A stretch of DNA of 64,000 bases, from positions 62,001-126,000 of the forward strand of contig JAEUBA010000072.1 in NCBI GenBank assembly GCA_018257865.1. Reading direction: 5' to 3'. Under the pieces are notes generated by a model that had not been told where the DNA came from, did no database searches, and worked only from the letters and a program-made list of their open reading frames with translations. Both the position numbers and the translations under genes were made by a program. The DNA comes from Stereocaulon alpinum (lineage: Eukaryota; Ascomycota; Lecanoromycetes; Lecanorales; Stereocaulaceae). This document shows, one piece after another, positions 46,050 to 55,074 of this stretch (positions are counted from its first letter, which is position 1; every line of letters begins with the position of its first letter).

Positions 46050-46334
46050 CTGGGAGATTGTGAAATCCGAACTCCAGACACTCGCACTACCATGCCTTAG
46101 TTATGATGTATGTTAATACATGATAGTGTAGATTACAAAGCTTGCTTTTACGATAAAGAAGCTCGATAAGTTCTTGAAGACCGGACGCGGATCGTATTTA
46201 TCCATCGACTCTTACGTCAATATTGAATGCCGCAATGGCGGCTATTCTAACTTAATCTCACGCTTGATAGACGCGGGCTTGGCATGCATCTTAGTATTTA
46301 CGATTTGGGCTTCAGAGCTTTGAAGAGCATCTCA

Positions 46335-47379
46335 ATGGCTTCGAAAGCTCCACTATCCCATCTGCGCGCCTCAATACGGCGTCCAGCAACGCAGTTACCA
46401 TTACTGCCCTTTTTGGCCCCATCATTCATCTGCCGATATGCCTCAGGCCTGAGCAAGGGCGGACACAGGGATCGAGAGCCGAAAAAGAAAAAGAAGACTC
46501 GAACAGAATTCATCAATCAGAGTCTGAAGAACGCCATCCAATTCTCTCTCTGCGATGCCATGCGGTAAGCCCCTAAACTTTCAAGTTACGCTGTTCTCAG
46601 AGTCTTCCTTCTGATCGCCCTTTCTCGACAGCTACATTCGCGCCTTCGAAGTCGGCCGCCCTCCAACCTCGTCGAAATACGATCTCGCTATCCGCCTACG
46701 CACCGTGAAGAACGGTCCCGCGGTCCGCAACCGCCTGCGCCTCCCTCACGCCGTTGACTCTTCCATCCGCATCTGCGTGATCTGTTCCCCCAACTCGGCC
46801 ATATCCAAACAAGCCATAAACGCCGGCGCCTCCCTAGTAGGCGAAGAGGTCATCTTCGACGCCGTAAAAGAAGGTCGAATAGAATTCGACAGATGCATTT
46901 GCCACGTGGACTCTGCGCAGAAATTGAACCAGGCGAATCTGGGGAGGATATTAGGACCACGAGGACTGATGCCGAGTTCCAAGACGGCGACTATTACCAA
47001 GGATGTTGCAGCTGCAGTAAGAAATCTAGTTGGAGGAACCGAATATCGGGAGAAGCTGGGGGTGATAAGATGTGCGGTGGGCCAGTTGGGGTTTACGCCG
47101 GAGGAAATGCAGAGTAACGTTAAGGCTCTGATAGGGAACGTGAAGCAGGACTTGGCGCTGTTGAGTGAAAAGGTAAACAAGGAGATTCATGAAGTGGTAA
47201 GTTCATTCGTCTTTGGTTCTTGCGATATATTGCGTTGAGTGCTCGTATGGTATTTTGGTATCAGTGTGCTAATCATCGATGTGCAGGTTTTGAGCTCTAC
47301 CAATGCCCCTGGTTTCAGTCTCAATGGCGAGTTTAGGGGTTCCGCAAGCCTGCCAACGCACGAACTCTCTGTATTATAG
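46335..47379 (+). CDS. MRPL1: Mitochondrial ribosomal protein uL1m (MRPL1)
   Basis: uL1m is part of the L1 stalk of the mitochondrial large ribosomal subunit. Three exons (46335-46564, 46632-47196, 47287-47379; introns 67 and 90 nt) encode 295 residues, with MASKAPLSHLRASIRRPA as a mitochondrial presequence and a Lys-rich segment. The L1 core starts at YIRAFEVGRPPTSSKYDLA and includes the rRNA-binding motif GRILGPRGLMPSSKTATIT (typical uL1 GRILGPRGLMP). The last exon is short. The ATG at 46335 is preferred to an upstream one in frame (46284). It converges on COG2. Confidence 0.92.
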
Positions 47380-47709
47380 TCAAACATCAGTACCATATGT
47401 CCTTGTGTGTAGAAGCTGTGTTAGACTCGTCAGCGCTAGATGTGATTGTGCGATCTGCCATGCCGTCAAGCTGTAAACACAGAAACTAATTACGAAAGTC
47501 GTGTTATGGATCTCTTACCGTGGATTCTCCAAGAGGGATCTTTCATCCTAACGTCGCTGTGGCCATAATTCGAGGACGTGATTGCTAGATCTTGGTGCAA
47601 GTTTTCATCGTCAAAGGTTCTCAAATCGAGATGATATAGTCATCTAAGCTATTCCGTGCCAACTCCAGCGCTATGCTAATTAGACATGTAGATGTCATCG
47701 TCCAACTGC
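47380..47709. other. Convergent spacer uL1m / COG2
   Basis: No gene seen; 3' flanks only. Confidence 0.4.
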
Positions 47710-48633
47710 TTACCCCTTAACCGCTTTCAGTACGTTCAAAGCCTCATTAGCTTGTCCCATCTGTCTGTAAATACCCAACAACTTCAGCAAATCTCCCCTA
47801 CTTTCCTCGCCCCCAGCAGCCGCCTGCTTCAACGCACTATTCAAATCCAGCAGCAATGTCTGCTTCAACCTCAATACCCTCTCCTCCTGCTTCACCAGAA
47901 ACGGATGCTCCTCCCCAATCTTCTCAAACAATCGTCTGATACACATATACTGCTCCACATGCCTACTTAGCTTCGAAACAGCAACACCATCCCCCTCTTC
48001 ATCCTCCTCACTCTCCTCATCACTACCACTCCACCCGCCGTCCTCCCCCTCCTCATCCAGTTTCCATGCCCCACTAGATCCCACCATAAGCCTCCCCTCC
48101 AACTCCCCAATCCTCCTCTCAACCTCCAACAACCCCCTCCCCACCATAATCTCCCCCCTAACCCTCCCCCTCTCCCCCACCAACCCCGCCACCTCCCCCC
48201 CCACACCCTCAACCCCCCCCCTCAACCCCTCCACCTCCCTCCTAAACCCAAGCAACCCCAACCTCAGTTCCTCAACCCTCTCCTCGCCCCCCTTCAAAAC
48301 ACCCCCCAGCCCTAAAAAATCCTGATAATTCTCATTCACGAGGTCGAGCAGTTCTTTGGAGAGCTCTTGAGATCGAACTCGTAGTTCGGAGCGCAGGTCT
48401 TCGAGCGTTTGGTGCCGGTTGTGCAGGGTTGAGAGGAATGTTAGGGGAGAGAAGGTGGGGGTTAGGAAGGATTGCCGGGGGAGCGGGGTGGGGTAGGGGA
48501 GGTTGTCGGTTGAGGAGGTTGTGGAGGAGGAGGAGTCGTTGAACTGTGGGGGGTGGGGGATTAGCTTCGTTTGGAGTTTCTTGGAGGATTGGAGTGGAGA
48601 GCTCACGTAGCTCACGTAGAATTTACTTGACAT
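47710..48633 (-). CDS. COG2: Conserved oligomeric Golgi complex subunit 2
   Basis: COG2 belongs to lobe A of the COG tether, which recycles Golgi enzymes. Two exons (48633-48616 and 48543-47710) encode 283 residues. The first exon is only six codons (MSSKFY); the 72-nt intron has GTGAGC, a GCTAATC branch and CACAG, is a multiple of three and has no stop, so it would be read through as 24 extra residues. Family motifs: TPLPRQSFLTPTFSPLTFLS, LHNRHQTLEDLRSELR, ELLDLVNENYQDFLGLG. Long coiled-coil rich in Gly/Glu and an acidic stretch (DEEGEDGGWSGSDEE) follow. Fungal COG2 is short compared with animals. Confidence 0.87.
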   Translation of the reverse strand: MSSKFYVSYVSSPLQSSKKLQTKLIPHPPQFNDSSSSTTSSTDNLPYPTPLPRQSFLTPTFSPLTFLSTLHNRHQTLEDLRSELRVRSQELSKELLDLVNENYQDFLGLGGVLKGGEERVEELRLGLLGFRREVEGLRGGVEGVGGEVAGLVGERGRVRGEIMVGRGLLEVERRIGELEGRLMVGSSGAWKLDEEGEDGGWSGSDEESEEDEEGDGVAVSKLSRHVEQYMCIRRLFEKIGEEHPFLVKQEERVLRLKQTLLLDLNSALKQAAAGGEESRGDLLKLLGIYRQMGQANEALNVLKAVKG

Positions 48634-48791
48634 TCTGGGAAAATAAGATGTTCACTTCGACATCGAAGTCGAATGAAGTCGGGCTCGGTGTTGGAAGCTT
48701 GTTTTCGTTCTCTCTTGAGGTTCGGACAGCTGGAGCTCTGCCTACGCTAACTACAGCAAAGTCCCGGAGGGCTCTGCGTAAGCGTGTGGTC

Positions 48792-48937
48792 ATAGGGCTG
48801 AAGCCCGTGTACCCTTGGGGAGCACCCTAAAGCCGGTCTTTTAGGGATTATAATCCGTCCCCGGAGGCGGCTGGCTTGGGACCTGAAGGGCGACTTCCAG
48901 GGCTTTCTCTCCAAGGCTCACGGGCTTCAGCCCCATA
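48792..48937. mobile_element. Short TIR element (MITE-like)
   Basis: Left end ATAGGGCTGAAGCCCGTG and right end CACGGGCTTCAGCCCCAT are inverted copies; weaker match continues to about 30 bp inward. The element is 146 bp with no ORF. The GGGCTGAAGCCC motif at the left end is itself palindromic. No clear target duplication; TA lies at both ends but out of register by 2 bp. Confidence 0.6.
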
Positions 48938-48971
48938 ACTGGACGGTTAGGGGGTGAAATCTTCTATCGAA

Positions 48972-49415
48972 ATGGAAGACATCGAGTTCCCGATGCCCAA
49001 TCATCTCGAAAGACAAACAGTCTCCACCCAATACCGAGAGGATTCTCTAAATTTCCGAGCCTCTAGGTCATATCGAAGGCAATCTCATCAATCAATGACT
49101 TTCCGTTCGCAAACCATGCTGCGTATTTCGCGTTGCGATTTCTAATCAGGAAGTCTACCATGTAAGCTTTTCAAGACCCTCAACGCTCAATGCTTATTGA
49201 GCGGTCCGAGACTCTGTAAAGCTAACGTCTATCTCTGAATTTCTCATGGGCTTGGTGTTGCTAGTTCAAGCTGTGGGCGAGATCCGGAAGAAGCTCGGGC
49301 CTGTGAAGAGCTTCGTAGCAGCAGCACCCCCGTCTCTGCAATTGCGGCCAACGCACTACTCAACCGGTTGAAAGCAGCTACCAAGCAAGGCTTACTTACA
49401 AAGAGCGACCTGTGA
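48972..49415 (+). CDS. Small three-exon hypothetical gene
   Basis: Three exons (48972-49019, 49067-49161, 49265-49415) give 97 residues. Both introns (47 and 103 nt) have GT...TAG ends, the second GTAAGC, and all phases join. The product begins MEDIEFPMPNHLERQT, continues with SINDFPFANHAAYFALRFLI and ends with a helical ANALLNRLKAATKQGLL before a stop. Codon choice and splice coherence support it, but no family is recognised, and it may be a fragment of a larger lost gene. A TIR element ends just before it. Confidence 0.45.
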
Positions 49416-49612
49416 TTTGAAAATATAATATGATATCAAGAGCGCGATGTGGTTACCAAGCTATTCCGTGTCCTAGAATTGATGGATCGGATGCAGAGAT
49501 CGCTAAGACAAGGAGTGTAGTTACATTTTTCGATTTCAGATGTTATGTAATTATAGAGGTCTGCTAGCCAGAGACGTTGAGACAACTTTTCTTCGCTCAC
49601 AACCCATCTTAA

Positions 49613-50283
49613 TCAGACTAGCATCGCAGCAGCAATACCGGCGACACCAGCAGCGAGGGACAACCGCTGCATACCGCCAACTGCAGCGCCAGTGAAAGCG
49701 ACTGGACTCGCCGATGACGTCCTAGAGCCAGATGTACCCGATGTGCCCGATGTACCTGATGTTCCTGAAGAGCTAGATATCGTCGTGCCATTCATCTAAG
49801 TGTTCATGCTCCCCTCGAAGGTTAGCATAGCATTCAACTTTCCGATAGTGACATTGCCACCACAAGGCACCATTGGAGGCGCGACACAGTTGTTCAGATA
49901 TGCGCCGAGAGGACCAACAGGTGCCATTCCTGTCATGCTGATCATCTCAGGCGTGAAGGCGGGAGTGAGCATTGTGCTGGTGGTAAAGAAGACGACGGGC
50001 CTAAAGTGGGATTGAATGTAGGATGCGTGAATGCCTGCATCACCTTGTTAGTTGACATGATCGTGCAGCGCAAATTCGGGAAGAGTCTAAGCATGCTCAG
50101 CGGCCAGTCTAGCTATTAAGAACGCAGCTTCAGGACTCTGCACATAGTCTGCCAGGCCAATGAATGCACCACACATGGTCGCTTCCAGGTTATAGGCATT
50201 CACCAAATGATTTTTCGCATCCGTTTTGCTGAGGTGGAGGCTGCAAGGGCCAAAAGACCGGAGATATCATTGATAAACTTCAT
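49613..50283 (-). pseudogene. Decayed gene for secreted, GPI-anchor-like protein (ferritin-like?)
   Basis: A start MKFINDISGLLALAASTSA looks like a signal peptide (from 50283). Frame then shifts to NAYNLEATMCGAFIGLADYV and AFLIARLAAEH, after which the splice donor is lost (CTTAGA where GT is expected) although a CAACTAAC branch and GCAG acceptor remain. The next exon reads GIHASYIQSHFRPVVFF and NNCVAPPMVPCGGNVTIG, then a TAG stop interrupts (about 49797). The tail has GTSGTSGTSG repeats and a hydrophobic end MQRLSLAAGVAGIAAAMLV typical of GPI-anchor signals. The middle resembles fungal ferritin-like secreted proteins (Rds1/LsdA type), an inference. The upstream hAT-like element begins about 370 bp away. 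Confidence 0.6.
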
Positions 50284-50645
50284 GTTTGTATATGGTTGCG
50301 CTTGACTTCAGTTCTGGAATTGTCGATGGAGAATGGGAAATATAATGGGGACCGCAAAAGGAACACCTGGGAATGCCAGCGTTTTTAGGCATTCATGTTG
50401 CTCATCAGACTTTACGGCGGAGCGCTGTCTCCGCATGTTCTTCAGTACAGTTGTGAAATCACGGTAGTACGGCAGCATGCACAGACATCCGTCATGCCCG
50501 GAGAAACAGTTGAATCCCGATGCAAACTTGCCAAGTTTCGAATTCAACGGTTTTTTGTCTATTTACAGCGGTGATAAAGTCATGGTGGCGTGTAGCAAGA
50601 GTACGGAATGAAGCCTGCATGAAAGCTTCAATGGACCCTTTCTCC
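50284..50645. other. Spacer, decayed-gene promoter
   Basis: Nothing supported; precedes the hAT-like insertion. Confidence 0.35.
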
Positions 50646-51048
50646 TCAGGTACTAGGGGTGGGAAAAAATCGATTATTTCGAATATTAATCGATTATAAT
50701 CACTACCCTAACCTATATTCACTATATAGGCTCGCTGTCGCCTATAAATATTGTCGCTGTCGCCTGTACGCATCGCCGCCGTCGCTGTATGAACTCCACT
50801 GCCCTAATAGAGACGAGGATGGAGACGGAGCAAGAGGAGAATGAATAACGAGTGGGCAGCAATATGGATTCGTGCGGCGATAGGGTGGTGCAGCAGCGCT
50901 ATAATACCAAGACCCTGAGATATTTGGACCAACAGGAGCTCTGCGTTCAGCAGCATGATTATTTCACATTGGATCAATCGATCATAATCGCCATATAATT
51001 GATTATTGAATCAATCGATTGTTTCATTCTTCTACCCCTATCAGGTAC
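50646..51048. mobile_element. hAT-like non-autonomous element with perfect 8-bp target duplication
   Basis: The element (50654-51040, 387 bp) starts TAGGGGTGGGAAAAAATCG and ends with the inverse, ...TTCTTCTACCCCTA. It is flanked by TCAGGTAC at 50646-50653 and again at 51041-51048, an exact 8-bp duplication. TAGGGGT-type ends and an 8-bp duplication are classic hAT marks. Subterminal ATCGATTA-like repeats (AATCGATT) recur at both ends, a common transposase-binding arrangement. No transposase frame is present. Confidence 0.85.
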
Positions 51049-52009
51049 ACGGCAAGAGCCCCGGAAAACGGCCCCCAAACCTTAACATTCCCTGGGCTGC
51101 TAAGACGTATCCCGTTCATCCAATGGTTCGAGAGTGTTAACAGGGTAGAAGGTCTAGAGTCTCGTTGGCGGTCGTTTCTGACGTCGTTGTTGACGCTTTG
51201 TATGTTAGTGTTGGCAATATGCCTGAAAATCTGCCATATGGCGCGCGAAGCTTGAGGACCCTTGAGATCGCCGCACGGCGCCTTCGGTACCCTATATGTT
51301 CGTCGGGTAACGCGTCATACCTAGGTTAGGGCCAACGTACGAGTTGAATTAGCTGTCTGGACTTTCCAGCGGTCCAGTATCTACTAGCACTCAGCAAAGA
51401 TGTGGTAGTTATAATACCACCGTTGATCTGTGATTGGACAATTCTCGGAACGTACAACGCGCCCACTGGCCATGAACATGACTTTGCGGGCTGTTAGTCG
51501 GTTCAACTGAAGACATCTTTTCGAGCGCCTAACACCGATTGAGAGACATTGCAAACGTGTCTGAAATTGTTGCACTTGGCTACGCTTCTCAGAAACAGAG
51601 TCCACCAGCAATGGGCTTAGCAGAATTAACGAACAGATAACATAAGGAAGTCGACAGTGGCGTAGCTATGCGGTGAAATAGAGAGTGATAGTTCGCCGCT
51701 TGAAACCTAGGCGACATGCTAGGACCATAGGATGACATTGTGCAGTCCACTTACAGGCAAAGAGGGAGAAGTCCCAGCATCTATGCTGTTCATCTTCGTT
51801 AATGGTGCGAATGTTGTTCCCAATTCAGTCACCCTCCGCGCCGTAACAACCGTTGCAACGGTTTTTAGGTGGCGATATTCCAAGGGTTCACTCCGTCAGC
51901 TGGCAAACCTTCTTGATGGGCACGACCCTAAGAAGCGTTGGTGGCGTCTAGGGCGATTACTTAGGCGGGTTAGGTAGTTCTAAGGTCGTTAGAAATAGTG
52001 GTGAAAACT
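51049..52009. other. Gene-poor spacer
   Basis: No supported gene. Open frames of 75-80 codons lack similarity. It lies between two mobile elements. Confidence 0.35.
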
Positions 52010-52260
52010 ATAGTGGATGAGGCCTGCTCAACTAGGCTCGCTTACCACTAGTCTACTCGGGCTAGGGCTTGCCAAGGCCTCCATGCGCACTTTATAAAAT
52101 CTCTGCATGCAATTCTATCTAGCCACAACAACATCAATAGCAATATAATTGTTCAATGACTAATGAGTCTTCAATCAGATCACTGATATTCTTAAGGTTT
52201 ATATCTAGCTCTAGTAGACTAGTGGTAAGCGAGCCTAGTTGAGCAGGCCTCATCCACTAT
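52010..52260. mobile_element. TIR element with perfect 48-bp inverted repeats
   Basis: The 48 bases at 52010-52057 (starting ATAGTGGATGAGGCCTGCTC) are identical to the reverse complement of 52213-52260. The 155-bp centre is AT-rich and non-coding. Perfect arms suggest recent mobility or inverted duplication. No target duplication is obvious at the flanks (ACT before, TGA after). Confidence 0.8.
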
Positions 52261-53175
52261 TGACTGCACCACTTAGTCTAACGAAGGTACTGTATACAAA
52301 TTCCTGAATCGGCCAGATCGGCAAATTCTCTTTCGGCGACAGCATGACCCGCTCTAGCGTTCGCTTTAGGGCTCGCTACTCGAGGAGGGTTATCAATGGC
52401 GCCAGTACAGACTAGCGCCGTGATAATTGCGCTATCACGGGCTGCAAAAAAGTTGTTTCGTCCAAGCTTCCGCCGCGTAACACTGTAGCAGATCTCGGCA
52501 AAGGGATTCTTCTGTCACCTGCGTGGGCAACTACATTGATGAACGACAGGACTGAATATCAGGAAACTCTGCGGATACTGTTTCCAACTTGTCGAGCGCC
52601 TTGATGTTCAAAAGCAAATGCTCGAACGCCTAGCTGAGACCTTTCGCTTAATAATGATGAACCTGATAAGCATTCCCTGCAACGGCAGCTACTAATCAAT
52701 GTTCAACAGGGAACAGTGATGATGCGCATCGAGAGACGGGCTTCGCGACGGAGGACAGGCTACCGGATGTGATGAAGATGTTGTTTGGTTTCAGAAGCCT
52801 TAGCTTACTCGGGGCTTTTTCAGCGCCGGAGGTTGCCTATACTTTGTCTCGCAAGATATCTCTCATAACCCGCTACGATCATTCTGCATGGTCTTTGTTC
52901 TTTGCATGGTGTGTCAATGGCCCAAAAGGCTCATATTTACCTCACGATGTGATGCCCACAACGCTAAAAGTCTCGTCACTATTCAGCAAAAGTAGGAGCT
53001 GGTATCTGTAGCTGGCCTCGAAAGCGCTGTACGTGCAGATAGGTGACCTTGAGAGTGGCTATGACAGCCGAAGATGCCGAAGACATGGGCATATGGTTTC
53101 TGCAAGCATACTTATGCCCCCCCCCAGGTAAAAATATATGTGTGCCTAACATTGACTGCAAATATCCTCGGACAC
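52261..53175. other. Spacer with a possible gene relic
   Basis: A frame after a CTACTAATC...CAACAG branch/acceptor (about 52709) reads DAHRETGFATEDRLPDVMKM and on to a stop at 53011, including WSLFFAWCVNGPKG. This looks like a last exon but its upstream part is not recoverable. No family recognised. Confidence 0.3.
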
Positions 53176-54334
53176 CTAGTGTGATAGATGAGCAAGAGGA
53201 AAATGCTGGGCTTGCGATCCATCATCTGGTGATGTCAAGTTCTGTGTTTCCAGATCATCTCGAAAGGTGCTAACTGACGGCTTATTGCGTCGCGAGCTTC
53301 CATCGTCAGTACGTTGTCTCTCGATGCCACTCTGGCCAATGCTAATGTCTTTATATCGACGCGCACTACCACGTGATACCAAATACTTCCTTCCTTTCTT
53401 GGTGAGCAACACTCGGTATAGTGGTAAAGACGCAACAATGACCGCCACGGTGACTTCGAGGCTCGACCACAGCGCAACCCCAGAGAAGGTTCCCGATTGA
53501 AGCGATTCGACGGTGCGAAGAATGTCAAATATCGCAACTACAAGCCCAAGAGAGAAAATTCCGAACAGAGCCGTCTTCTGTGATTTGCGCAATTGCATGT
53601 GCCAGACCATGGCAACCGGCAACGCGATGACTACAGAGCGTCAGGTTGATGTAGACCAGGATCCAGACAACAAACACCAACCGACAAGGTCTGACAAAAC
53701 GTTCAGAGCACACCAGTACTTGTAGGTCGCCCTAATGTTGTGCAGTGCCTGAGGCGAGTGGCATTTTCCTGGAAGGTCATTAATTCTCAACAGTCTAAGA
53801 GCTTTGAGGGGTCAGCCGCGTACTATAGTCATACAGGTCGGCCGCAGATCCGCAGATTGTAAACGTGCTGCCAATGCATACCCAAAAGGAAGCGAAGGTC
53901 AGCCCAGCAGCAGCCCACCACAGTCGAACAAAAGTCTGGGACACTTCGAAGAGGAGTCGGTAGAAGAGTAGGAATGTAGCTTTGACTGTCCACAGCACCA
54001 TGAAAACCAGCAAGGTAACTACTAATCTGACTTGCAAGTAGGCGTAGTAGAAAGGATCTGTCAGTGGCGGAGCGACTTCTTCCTTGAGACCTATCCTTTT
54101 GATTCGAACCGAATATGGGAACCCAGCCGTGTATACGCCAGCGAGAGCTATGAGGAGGACCACTGAGAGTAGATGCGACGCGTCATCCCAGTAGAATCTT
54201 GAGGCCGTCAGATAGCGGATGGCGAACCGTCCAAGAGACAACAAGATGGCGATGGTTGTAAGGGTCCAGAGAAGAGCCTGTGCAATCTCACATAAACCTA
54301 TGAACCCATGGCTAGAATGGAGATATACGAACAT
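53176..54334 (-). CDS. Seven-helix membrane protein, Pth11/rhodopsin-domain type
   Basis: Three exons (54334-53824, 53768-53682, 53630-53176; introns 55 and 51 nt) encode 350 residues. At least six to seven hydrophobic segments are visible, e.g. CEIAQALLWTLTTIAILLSL, SHLLSVVLLIALAGVY, VTLLVFMVLWTVKATFLLFY, VLSDLVVIALPVAMVW and FGIFSLGLVVAIFDIL. The pattern TYKYWCALNVLSDL and the FYWDDASHL motif match fungal rhodopsin-like integral membrane proteins (SAT4/Pth11 group). A cytoplasmic Ser/Arg-rich tail follows. G-protein-coupled signalling is likely but unproven. Start Met at 54334 is by helix 1 position. Confidence 0.8.
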
Positions 54335-55074
54335 TCAAACTCTGCACCGAAAGGGTTTGCCACATGACTAGGCAAGCATTACTTGGTCATAAGGTATGCC
54401 AGACAGTAACCTATCGCTTTTGCTGGCAAAGAAACAAAACAGACAAGGTCCAGTAAATAGGATTTAGCTTTATCTTTGAAGCCATGGAACAAGCATCCGA
54501 GCATGGCATGTGCTGTTAACGTGCCGCGGTGCGGCACATTTGGTGTAGGTCCAACCCATAGGATTGGTGCGAACCGTTCAGCACTTCTGACTCAGCCGTT
54601 CATGGGCATGCCATGTGGATGCATGACGGAACACAAGTCGATGCTAAATGACGCAGTGATGTGTAGAAATAGTATTTCATTCGCTCGATTAAGTGAATGC
54701 TCGAACAATCACAGGGACGAGGATTGATCAGCATCGTCTAGTGCCGCAAAACTACAATTTAGGTGACGCCAGTGGCTAGAGTGCGCAAGGCTTTGAATCG
54801 TTGATGGAAACCACACAGCTTTCGTGGAAAAGTCGATGATCATTTTGAAGGATTTTGGTGGGGGATCGGCGATGAAGGATTGTGGGAAGTAGGATTTGCT
54901 CCGATGGCTGACGGGACACAACAACACGCTGCATCTGATGAGTAAGCGCATGAAACACGGTATCTGTTTTGGCCCGATTCAGCTTTTAACTCCCGCGTCG
55001 GCAGCAACTTATCTCCATCCTCATCATAACGTAATATGTACTCCTACTACTAGACGACCTTGCTTGAATTGAGA
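54335..55074. other. Divergent promoter, Pth11-like / DHA2 transporter
   Basis: 740 bases with no supported coding region. Confidence 0.4.
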
